This document shows, piece by piece, positions 1 through 8,078 of a stretch of DNA of 64,000 bases. The notes under the pieces were generated by a model that worked only from the letters and a program-made list of their open reading frames with translations, was not told the origin of the DNA and did not search any database. Source of the stretch: Symbiodinium kawagutii. Its lineage: Eukaryota > Sar > Dinophyceae > Suessiales > Symbiodiniaceae. The position numbers and the translations under genes were made by a program. The stretch spans positions 77,423 through 141,422 of the forward strand of contig VSDK01024160.1 in the NCBI GenBank assembly GCA_009767595.1, written 5' to 3'. Each line of letters starts with the position of its first letter. Position 1 is the first letter of the stretch.

Positions 1-228
1 TTTTGGTTTTGCCCTTGGTTTAGGTTTTGGTTTAGGTTCTTCTTGTGCTGGTGTTGTTTCTTCAGCTGGTTGTTCTTCAACAACTTCGTTTATTACTTCG
101 TGTTCTGCGGCTCCTTCTTTTGCTTCTTCAATTGGTTCAGGTATTGGTTCGTCTTGCTTGACACTCGTTGAGACTTCGTGTGCTTGTGCGACTTCTTCAT
201 TTAAATCAACTACTTGAATTGATGACAT
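1..228 (-). CDS. Acidic, Lys/Pro-rich virion-associated protein, copy L (3' part outside window)
   Basis: Read leftwards from an ATG at 226-228, the frame is open to the window edge (76 codons seen). It starts MSSIQVVDLNEEV, is rich in Glu, and then turns into Lys-Pro repeats. It matches the start (MTSVKVIDLNQEA) and composition of the protein at 27193-27744 and has the same neighbour, the penton-like gene, so it is the copy-L ortholog. TATA-like bases (tttatat) precede the ATG. Function unknown; by position it belongs to the virion gene cluster. A zinc-finger-like part seen in the other copy would lie outside the window. Confidence 0.75.
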   Translation of the reverse strand, partial: MSSIQVVDLNEEVAQAHEVSTSVKQDEPIPEPIEEAKEGAAEHEVINEVVEEQPAEETTPAQEEPKPKPKPRAKPK

Positions 229-245
229 ATATAAAAGTTAGATAT

Positions 246-284
246 TTTTCTTAATATTTTTTTAATTGGTATAAATTAAGAAAA
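246..284. promoter_or_regulatory. Conserved hairpin between penton-like and acidic genes (copy L)
   Basis: ttttcttaat (246-255) pairs with attaagaaaa (275-284). The same arms occur in the same gene junction of copy R (27148-27179). It is likely a terminator for the penton-like gene or a promoter element of the acidic gene; the sequence does not say which. Confidence 0.55.
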
Positions 285-305
285 TCTTAGCATAAATAAA
301 TTAAA

Positions 306-1175
306 TTAATAGTTGGGTGTTGCCAATAAAAGGGCAAATTGAACAGGGATGTCATATAAGTTCATTACAGTGCCCGTTTCGTTTGTAATCTTAAAGTCTA
401 AACGTTTCAGATTTCTACCACCTATATTTATAAAGTCTTCATGATGTGGAGCTTGATTATCATTGATGATACCGCCTAACTGTTCAGTAACCAGAACCTT
501 TTTAATAATGGATGACGAATAAGAATTAGGAGCTGAATAATGATAGTCTGATAAAGTATTAGAAGTAATGAAAATATAACGGAAGGGAACCAAGTTTAAG
601 TATGAATTTGTCCATGTGGCTATTGGATTAGTAGGAACAAAATTACTTAACAAATAGTTGATGGATACGGGATTTCTACTATCATAGTTTGAAGTTCCAG
701 TATCCCAGATACCATTCACATAATTTGCAAGTTCTGCGTCAGTTGGAATTTTGATTGTATAACCTAAACCGTCTTTTATTTTATATTCTACCGTTCTTGT
801 TGCAGATGAGTAAGCATAGACAAAAATACCACCCGCTGATAAATCTGTTGTGTTACTGTTTCGCCCTTCGTTGATATCATAGCAAAGTTGTTCCGCAAAA
901 TAAATCTTGTTACCCAAATAAATTCTAAAATTTTTGATTAAGGTATCACCGTCAAAAACCATCACATACAAATATTCGTAGAAGCCTACCGCTGTCGTTT
1001 TCCACACGGCGGGAATTGAAACATCAGTTACGTATAATCTTGTATCATCGGGGAGTTCGAGGCTTTCATTTAGCTCGATAGAAAAATCGGCGCTTGACTT
1101 TGATTGATTGTTCCGATATTTAGAGTCAATGAAGATTTTTTTATATACTAATTTTTTTATTACTATTATATTCAA
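306..1175 (-). pseudogene. Penton-like minor capsid protein, copy L, start codon lost
   Basis: The open frame aligns end to end with the 285-aa protein at 26250-27107 (shared KKIFIDSKYR, SSADFSIELNE, VTDVSIPAVWK, LNLVPFRYIFIT, IGGRN). The FIDSKYR...SADF start and position beside the major capsid gene fit the single-jelly-roll penton protein of Polintons and virophages, which forms the capsid vertices. The body is intact, but no ATG exists: where copy R has ATG AGT AAT CAA, copy L reads GTA ATA AAA AAA. The listed 5' end is a TTG. About 50 bp of the divergent promoter appear deleted here. Penton assignment rests on family resemblance and context. Confidence 0.65.
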
Positions 1176-1189
1176 CAGGAGTCGGAAGA

Positions 1190-2022
1190 ATGGCTTTAGG
1201 CAATGCTATGCGTCAAATAGCGCGTCAGTTTGGGCGGGAAGCAGTGGAAAGGATTATGGCAGGTGAAGGAATTGAACAAGTATTAACAAGAGACCAGTTA
1301 AAAGAATTAGCAAAGAAAACAGGAAAATTAGCATTAGATGAATTAATGAGAATTGGCAAAGAAGAATTCCTAAAAGACAATGAAAGAAAACAAGAAGATT
1401 TAAATAAAAAAATGGAAAATTTCGCAAGGAACTCAAAGGAAAAATACAGACAAAATACCACACTATACAAAGAAGAGAGAAACATACAAAACAAAAACAA
1501 GATTGAAGACAGACAAGGTTTAACTAATGCTTATCGTAGTCCATCGGGTATTTATAGAACAGGTAACATTTTATACATATCAGGAACGGGAACCAAGATA
1601 TATGGGATGACTTAATTCATTTACCAACAAGAAACGCACATAACACACAAAAATATAAAGACGTTATGGAAGCACTTAAGCAAAATCCAGATGTTACACG
1701 TTTGGTTGGGCATAGTTTATCGTCGGCAGTCATTAACAAAATTAATGAAGAACAGCCGAGTAGATTTTCTTCAACAACATATGCAACACCAACAATAAAA
1801 CCAAGAAGAAAGGGGAAACAAAATCCTAAAAGATTGGACTATCGTAATCCTAACGACGTCATTAGTATGTTAGACGGTTACGCAGAAACATCAGATTTTA
1901 AGGATTGGAACCCTTTGATAGCCCATACGTATAAAAATTTTGAAGGAAACGGTTTATGGCATATACGCCCTACTACCCACATTTCTAATGGTATATCAGT
2001 AAATTCACCCGTGCATATTTAA
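1190..2022 (+). pseudogene. Lipase-like (GHSL) virion protein, copy L, frameshifted
   Basis: Two open segments (1190-1615 and 1666-2022) in different frames together match the protein at 25334-26208. The first half has a helical, Lys/Glu-rich stretch, then AYRSPSGIYRTG and LYISGTGT. The second half starts in the middle of the gene with KYKDVMEALKQNPD and has TRLVGHSLSSA, a G-H-S-L motif like the nucleophile elbow of class 3 lipases and alpha/beta hydrolases. Lipase-like genes are known in Polinton-like viruses. The frame changes near 1595-1605. The start is also doubtful: codons matching the first residues of copy R lie upstream of the ATG at 1190 but lack an ATG. Confidence 0.6.
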
Positions 2023-2074
2023 TTAAATAAATAAATATATAATATAATATAATTTGATATTGTGGTTATATGAC

Positions 2075-2314
2075 ATGTGGGAATATAGACAACACCGAAT
2101 ATCACCGCTAAGAGAATTAGAATCAGAAGTCAATGATTTAAAAAATGAAATGAAGAAAAGATTAGACGAAAAAGATTAGCAAATAAACAATATCTATGAA
2201 CTATTAGAAACATTAACTAACGAAAGTAAAGCTAAATTTAATTATCTAAATGAAAGTAATAATAATGTTACACAGGAAGATAATGACGAACAAACAACAA
2301 CCAGTGTTATTTAA
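2075..2314 (+). pseudogene. Small coiled-coil gene, copy L only, in-frame TAG
   Basis: From the ATG at 2075 the frame runs MWEYRQHRISPLRELESE and ends at TAA 2312-2314, interrupted once by TAG at 2177-2179. The first half has a heptad-like pattern (LRELESEVNDLKNEM), so a short coiled coil is likely. It overlaps the start of the next gene by about 50 bp. Copy R has only about 20 bp at the matching place, so the gene is absent there. A TATA-rich stretch (tatataatataatata) lies 30-40 bp upstream. Function unknown. Confidence 0.45.
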
Positions 2315-2492
2315 TAAAAATAATTCAAGCTATAGAAAAATAGAGAAGGCAATGAAAGAACCAGCAAGAGAGTATGAGGTAATAAAGAAATTAGTTGAAG
2401 AAAATGATGTAGAAACTATGAAAAAAACATCTCAAAATAATATAAAATTAATTCCCCATCAAAGCAATAAAAATATTAAATCTAAAAAATAA
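2265..2492 (+). CDS. Small Lys/Asn-rich virion-cluster protein, copy L
   Basis: 75 codons from the ATG at 2265. The start was chosen because it aligns with the copy-R protein at 25044-25310 (MLHRKIMTNKQQ against MFNRRIQHNKQE, then KAMKEPAREYEVIKKLVEE against KEMNEPPKEYEAIKALVEE). Basic and probably partly helical, with no known domain. In both copies it sits between the lipase-like gene and the major capsid gene, so it is a stable part of the capsid cluster. The C-terminal tails differ. Function unknown. Confidence 0.65.
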   Translation: MLHRKIMTNKQQPVLFNKNNSSYRKIEKAMKEPAREYEVIKKLVEENDVETMKKTSQNNIKLIPHQSNKNIKSKK

Positions 2493-2512
2493 AATTTCTA
2501 AATCAAAAATGA

Positions 2513-2583
2513 TTTAATCAAACTTTGTCTGATTAAAAATATTCTTAATTTAGATTTTTCAGAAAAAATCTCAATTAAGAATA
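2513..2583. promoter_or_regulatory. Two hairpins upstream of the copy-L major capsid gene
   Basis: Hairpin 1: tttaatca (2513-2520) with tgattaaa (2530-2537). Hairpin 2: a 20-bp stem with one mismatch, 2540-2559 against 2564-2583, loop caga. Hairpin 2 ends 6 bp before the capsid ATG at 2590 and overlaps the tatatata promoter-like box. Likely terminator plus promoter of neighbouring genes. Confidence 0.55.
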
Positions 2584-2589
2584 TATATA

Positions 2590-4212
2590 ATGGATAATTT
2601 AATGGCAGAAAGTCAGGATGTAGATATTCCAGAGTTGAATTTTGGATTACCGCAAACCGCGCAATTTATTACTGATAGAAGGCAAGTAAATTATTTCCCA
2701 AGTGGTGCATCAATCTATTCGCCAAAAGATAATAAAAATATAAGATTTTATATTTCAGGTGATGCTAATCAATATTTAGACTTATCCAGTTTAAGATTGT
2801 TTGCAACGCTTCAAAACAGAAATGGAGACCGTGCTAAATTTTTACGACCGTTGGGAGGATTACATGCATTCTTTAACAGATACCGAGCATCAGTAGCAGG
2901 ACAATTAGTTCAGGATATTGTAGAATATAACCGACATTGTGAATTGTAAAGGTCTTTTAAGTCAAAAGAAGTTAATGACATGGATGATATTGAATTTTCA
3001 GCTAATCCAAGTTGGGATGCAGATTATCATAAATACGCTAATGGACTTGATAACTTTTTACAATTGGATAGCATTGAAGACGGACGAGTAGTAGGAGACC
3101 CAGATAAAGCAACATCAGGTAAAACAAACGGAGCAGGAACAAACGGAAACCCTACGGCAGTAATTAATGGATATTCTAACGGCGACCGCAACGAATGAGG
3201 AAGGTTAGGAAGTCGCCCAACTCGTCATACCCTTTCAGGAATTTCGGGCGCCGATGGTAAAGTAAGGTTAGGACATAAACCAGTATGCGGATTGTTGGAA
3301 AGTATTTATTACTTACCACTACGAATAGCCCCATTAGAATTAAAATTTACAGTAGTTAGTGATGGTAATGAACCCATTATCGTTCCCCAAGGTGACGGAG
3401 TAACACAAACTGATAGAAACGGCTTTTATTTCCAAGATGGCAATACCGCGACGGGTGATGATTGGGTTTTGACTTCTTGCTTCATTCGGGCAGATACTAT
3501 TACACTTGATAATACCGTTGACAATTCTATCACATCAGCATTGTTATCAGGAACTTCTTTGAAAATGGTAATTCCACAATACCACACCATCACACAGACA
3601 TTCAATACAGGAGGTGGTGAGATTAATATGAATATTGTAAAGTCGGCTTCAAAACTATCACATGCATTTGTTACCTTATATCGTCAGCCTAAAACGGGAT
3701 TAAGATATGGATATTTCAGACCAGATAATTATGTTCATAAACGTTGGAATTATTTTTATAATACAATGATTAATAGTGAAATCAATGATGGCATGAACCC
3801 CGATACTGTTCCGGAAGAGGTAGGTCAAGGATTTGCAGACAGCGCTCGTGCTTTGAGTTGGCAGTTACAAATTGCAAACAAAAAATACCCCGAGTTTGAA
3901 TGCCAATCTTTATCTGAAGCATTCTACTTTTTGCGACGCGCAGTTAATCTTGTAAATCCAGAACAGAACAGTTTGAACATCAGCTATAACCAATACAGAA
4001 GCAATAAATTTGTCATAGCGGTAAGCGTGGAAAAAATGGCATCCGTTAATTTCACATCAACTAACACAAAGATGGGTTCATTGATTACCTTTAAATTAAA
4101 AGGAACCGAAGGAGCATTAGCGCCAGCAGACGAAATCCAAGAGATATTCGTTCATTTAATAAATGAAAGCATCTTAGAATTACGAAGTGACGGGGCTTTA
4201 GTCTATGATTAG
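2590..4212 (+). pseudogene. Double jelly-roll major capsid protein, copy L, two nonsense codons
   Basis: One frame spans 541 codons and aligns along its whole length with the intact 518-aa capsid protein at 23460-25016; 27 of the first 45 residues are identical by hand count. Conserved blocks include LNFGLP, NKNIRF, ATLQN, KFLRPL, VEYNRHCEL, NGLD, EFECQ, YLRRA/FLRRA and LKGTEGAL. The family is the Polinton major capsid protein that builds the icosahedral shell. Two codons are stops: TAA at 2947-2949 (Tyr in copy R) and TGA at 3196-3198 (Trp in copy R). There is no frameshift, so decay is recent or slow. Promoter-like tatatataATGG precedes it. Confidence 0.85.
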
Positions 4213-4251
4213 GCATTGAAAAATATTATTTTCACAAATATTAATATAAAG

Positions 4252-4617
4252 ATGTTCAACAAGCGAAAAAGACCATTAAACAAAAAGATGATGCAACAAT
4301 TTGGCATCACGAATGAAACTTATAATTACAGAAAAGAAATGAACAAAAGCAATAAAAAATCAAATGCGCACGGATTATTTAAATACCAAGATACCAATTA
4401 TATTAAATGGTTAAAGGATGAACTTGACAGAAATGAAACAAGAGATAAGATATTGGTTTATCAAAATGATTTAAGATTATCAAATGAAAGAGTAAATTAT
4501 AGAAATCAGATTGACAGAATGAGTAGCGAAATACAACACGATAATCTCAATCATAACTCAATAGAGCAACTACAAAGACAACAAGAACAATTTAGAAGAT
4601 TAAGATTTGGAATGTAA
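4252..4617 (+). CDS. Small virion-cluster protein after the capsid gene, copy L
   Basis: 121 codons from the ATG at 4252, chosen because MFNKRKRPLNKK parallels the start of its copy-R counterpart (MFKYQSKNNKSV, 23105-23422). Shared features are a basic N-terminus, a D-T-x-Y-(I/L) motif near the middle and a charged helical C-terminal half ending in Gln/Arg-rich sequence. It follows the capsid gene by 39 bp in both copies. A TATA-like box (ttaatataaag) lies just before the ATG. No known domain; possibly a minor virion or scaffolding protein, by position only. Confidence 0.6.
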   Translation: MFNKRKRPLNKKMMQQFGITNETYNYRKEMNKSNKKSNAHGLFKYQDTNYIKWLKDELDRNETRDKILVYQNDLRLSNERVNYRNQIDRMSSEIQHDNLNHNSIEQLQRQQEQFRRLRFGM

Positions 4618-4658
4618 TATTGATATAATAATATTTAATCTAAATATTATTATATATC

Positions 4659-5905
4659 ATGGCAACAGCGTGAATAAATTTAGTCATTTAGGACTGCGTC
4701 GTCGTCCTACCTATGATGAAATTGTAAATTTATTGGATGAAAACAAAACATTAGGAACACCATTACCCAATAGGGATGCTACCTTTTTTAGAAATTCACC
4801 AGAGGGTAGTTTTTTTGATGGCAGTAATTATTTAGAAGAACTCAAGGATGAACAAGAAAGATTGTTATTGAGACAAATGAACGAAATGTTATTGAGAAAA
4901 AATGCAAGAACAGCAGGTAGAACATTTCACACCGAACGTTTTAGAACTTTACCCTTACAATCTCCAATAATAGCGCCGCCAAATCCTATGCAAGTTGATG
5001 CGGAAGGTTTAAGCGGTGGTTTTGCCACTCCTTTATCACAAGCGCCGCCACAATCAAGGATGACACAAGGAACACAATTACACGCAGAACTGACACAAAG
5101 ATTAAACAACGTAACACAAAGAAGACAAGAAACAGCAACGAACCATGCACAAGAAGTAGCAAGACAAACACAACAAACATTAGCAGAACATTTAGCAAAT
5201 GTAGAACCACCAAGAATACCGCCACAATATTTCCCATTGCCAACCGGCGACACTGACACCGATACAACACAACAACCTAAAGCAAAAGCACAGGCAAGAA
5301 GAAACTTATTTATAGACCAACCACAATCAAGCAATCAAGCGCCTGTCCCAGTTGTAATGGATACATCAAGCAAACCCAAGAGAGACGCACCAGAAGAAAG
5401 AATAGAGCCAAGAGGCAAAGCAGGAAGACCTAAAGCATTCAAACACACAACAGAAAGACCACATGCAGAAAAGAGAGAAGGTAGCGACCCAGAAGAAGAA
5501 AGACCAAAAAACCGTGAAAATAGAAACAAAGAAAAACACAGATTAAGATTAGAAGCAAAAATAGAAAAAGAAAAAAAGAAAACAGAAAAAGAGAGTGACG
5601 ATGACACACCAGAAACAAAAAATGAAGAAGAACCTAAAGAAAAGAAACCAAGCAAAGTAAAACATACAATTCAAAAACCAATAGCACCCAGCAAGATAGG
5701 AATTCAAAAATTGTATGAAGAGTTCAATGACGCCAAAAACAAAAACATCATCACAACAATAGAATTTATTGAGTTCAATGACATATTTAAAGCATTTAGG
5801 TCAGCAAAACCAAAAGATAGAAAACAATATACTGAACAAGCAAAAGAACTTTACAAATCAAAATTATATAATAAATTTAAAAAAAGATATAAAGAAGGTC
5901 GTTAA
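4659..5905 (+). pseudogene. Large Lys/Glu/Gln-rich virion protein, copy L, early frameshift
   Basis: The ATG at 4659 (after attattatatatc) gives only MATA before a stop; the next frame is then open to 5905. Its first 90 residues (LRRRPTYDEIV, GSFFDG, RQMNEML) match the 94-aa protein at 22783-23067 (LKRRPTYDEII, GSFFDG, RQMRELI), so a one-base change probably broke the start. Copy L is far longer: Gln/Ala-rich middle, an AT-hook-like RGKAGRPKAFK, a long Lys/Glu stretch and a C-terminal folded-looking part (IGIQKLYEEFND...). Copy R instead has a second separate gene (22183-22770). Possible DNA-condensing core protein; this is inference. Confidence 0.5.
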
Positions 5906-5916
5906 ATGTTATTGTT

Positions 5917-5966
5917 TTACTTCAAGAAAAAACACTTAAAGAAATATTGACTTAGTATAGTAATAG
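5917..5966 (+). promoter_or_regulatory. Conserved viral promoter, CTTAGTATAGTA class (copy L)
   Basis: tacttcaagaaa, then cttagtatagta (5951-5962), 8 bases, then ATGAC. The same two-part block precedes the genes at 42822 and 43194 in copy R. It differs from the simple TATATA box directly upstream of capsid-cluster genes, which suggests a second expression class. Confidence 0.6.
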
Positions 5967-5970
5967 GAAA

Positions 5971-6285
5971 ATGACATTAAATGAAACACAAGATATTGAA
6001 TTAGAAAGTAATTCCGAAACATCTTCAGTATCAAATCGTCCATGTCCTTATAGAGAATTATTCAAGAGTGCAGTAATGTTAATGCCACAAAATATTAGGC
6101 AAGAATTTTTTGAAAGTTGGGAAGAGTCAGATTTAGAAGAGTTTGTTTTTGACATGATTGAAGAGGTTGAAGAATGGGAAGCAGAAAGAGAAGAAAACCA
6201 AACCAGAGAACCCGAAAGTAGTAGTGAAGAAATTGAAACTGAAAGCGAACCAGAAACTAACCACCCACCACCAAATAATCCATAA
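5971..6285 (+). CDS. Small acidic viral protein
   Basis: 104 codons from the ATG at 5971 (MTLNETQDIELESN). The middle holds an amphipathic segment (YRELFKSAVMLMPQNIRQEF); the C-terminal half is Glu/Ser-rich and ends in Pro/Asn. No homolog elsewhere in the window and no known domain. It is preceded by the CTTAGTATAGTA promoter shared with the two Cys-rich genes of copy R, so it is probably expressed with that class (early, by guess). It is the last recognisable gene of copy L. Confidence 0.6.
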   Translation: MTLNETQDIELESNSETSSVSNRPCPYRELFKSAVMLMPQNIRQEFFESWEESDLEEFVFDMIEEVEEWEAEREENQTREPESSSEEIETESEPETNHPPPNNP

Positions 6286-6545
6286 GTCTTACAATTATAA
6301 CTTAATTTTAAGTCTTATGATTTTTTTGAATATTGAAAAAATGAATTTTTTGAAATGAAATTTTTGTAAAAATATAAATTTTCAAAATTTTGTAAAATAT
6401 AAATTTTTAAAATTTTCTGAAATATATTTTTTCAAATTTTCGGAATTATAAATTTAAAAAAAATTGTAAAATATAAATTTTTAATTTTTGAAAAAATGTA
6501 AAATTTTATGGATGGAAAAAATGAATGAGAATGATATGACAAAAT
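6286..6545. repeat. AT-rich low-complexity tract at the edge of copy L
   Basis: About 85-90% A+T with imperfect repeats of the type tttgtaaaatataaattttt. No gene. GC-rich host-like DNA starts abruptly near 6550, so this is the boundary of virus copy L. No terminal inverted repeat could be identified. Confidence 0.6.
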
Positions 6546-7007
6546 ATAATGTGAGTGGGGGGGACTTTGGTGAACTGGGGTGTGTCCTTGTCTAGCTCAC
6601 GTCAAGCCTCCGGCGCGCGTCAAGGGCAGGGCCAAGAGTTCCAAAAAGGATGGTCAAATGCGTCCCCCGTCGTGCTTCACAGGCTAGGGAGCAACTTATC
6701 TTGTCCAAGATGTGTGGAGCAGATTCCGCGCGGGACCATTCAGTCTTGCCATGAAAATTTTCCCCGGGTAGTTCAGAAAAAACAGCCATCCGAGATGAGC
6801 CGCCGCTAAGACAATGGCAACCCCTTGCACCCCGATGTCAATGTTGACGGTAAGGCTGCCCGCAGCAAGAGCAGAAATGGCTGTTTTTTTTGAACGCCGC
6901 CAGCGGCCCAAAAAATCCACCAACATTGAAAAAGGGGGATCGGGGGTTTAACAACTTTCACGTGTGTTTTTGAAGGATGGCTGTTTTTTGTAAACTACCC
7001 GGTAATA
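6546..7007. repeat. Host-like noncoding DNA with a 28-bp inverted repeat
   Basis: The arms 6764-6791 and 6975-7002 are inverted copies with 26 of 28 bases matching; they contain ggatggctgtttttt and flank 183 bp. A third partial copy (ggctgttttttttgaac) lies at about 6878. This resembles a fold-back or MITE-type element. No coding sequence is supported. Confidence 0.45.
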
Positions 7008-8042
7008 ACTGCCTACGAGATCCTGGGAATCCCGTTTCATAAATTTAGAGGAGGATTGGCGGTGGACTTCGTTGGATATCGCGTTGCCTATGATCAGCAG
7101 GCTGCAGGAATTTCACCTAAGCGGGGAGCTTGGATCATCGACTGGATTGATCAACTGGAAGAGAATGACTGGATGGTCCTTGGACGATCTTTCATTGAGT
7201 TTGTTGGACGCATGACTTTTGTAGCGCGCATACTCCCGTGGTTGAAGCCTTTCCTTGCGCCTCTCTATGCCTGGTACAGCGTAATCAGTCGAGCTTCGGT
7301 TTTGAAAGTTCCTGAACTGGTGTTCATCACGTGAAATTTCATCAGGTCGCAACTGAAGACCCGATCTTTGTTGGTTAAGGCTCTTCAACCGCAGCAACTT
7401 CCTGGAGAATGCTTCAGGACTGACGCGAAGTGTACAAACGGATACGTCGTGCTTGGGGGTTGGTCTACAGCGGATAGCGTGGACACTTTGAAAGCACGTT
7501 GGTTTTCAGTGAGGTTGGAACCTTCAGAATTTCCATGGTTAATCAACGAGAAAGGCGATAGCCAATGGGCATCTACAGCAGCAGAGCTCTTGGCTAGTTA
7601 TGTCGCGTCGTTCGCCTTTGGATATCTTGAAGATCCAGGGAAGCTGCCATTGGGACTACATATCAAAGTGGTGATCACGGGAGGAACTGACAACCTTGCG
7701 AACGAATCGGTTCAGAGGAAGAATGCTATTACCAAGTGGCCTTTGCAGCCCTTACATATGCAGATGGCTTCAGCCTTGCTGGATTCTGCGGTGAGGATGA
7801 AGCTTAAGTGGCGCCCGAGAGAAGAGAATATCCCTGCGGATGATTTGACCAGTTCAAATTTTGAGAAGTTTTCAGAGAGCTTGCGATGACAACTGGATTT
7901 GACGAAGTTGCCTATGGGCCTTCTCAATAAATTGTTATCTGCGCGTGATCAGTTTGTCCGAGCGAAGGAACGCGCTACAACAACTGGCGAAAGAAGAGCG
8001 GCAACGAAGAGGCAGAAGCTGAGCGAGAAGACTTGCTGGTGA
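7008..8042 (+). pseudogene. RT C-terminal part plus RNase H fragment of a dinoflagellate YR/DIRS-type retroelement
   Basis: One frame with two TGA stops (7332, 7887). The first third (KRGAWIIDWIDQL, LGRSFIEFVGRMTF, FLAPLYAWYS) is the region after the RT palm. It is followed by an RNase H-like domain: FRTDAKCTNGYVVLGGW (first Asp), STAAELLASYVA (Glu), TGGTDNLANES (second Asp), KWRPREENIPADDLTS (last acidic residues). The C-terminus is Arg/Lys-rich. The palm with its YxDD box is missing. It belongs to a different family from the RT fragments at 10.4, 39-41, 44-48 and 55-58 kb. 5'-truncated and dead. Confidence 0.7.
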
Positions 8043-8078
8043 ATTTGGTGCTGGCATACAGCCTCTCCTACGGATGGG

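Noticed and set aside
3196..3198. TGA at a Trp position in the copy-L capsid gene, and again at 46473 in a Pol remnant, as a sign of a variant genetic code
   Set aside because: TAA and TAG stops also interrupt the same genes, the intact genes end with ordinary stops including TGA, and TGG to TGA is a common single transition.
4927..5655. Antisense ORFs opposite the Lys/Glu/Gln-rich viral gene
   Set aside because: Low-complexity shadows of the sense codons (Ser/Phe/Leu/Val-rich).
1..6545. Copy L and copy R as the long terminal inverted repeats of one virus
   Set aside because: Opposite orientation fits, but the proteins have diverged too far and gene content differs; terminal repeats would be nearly identical.
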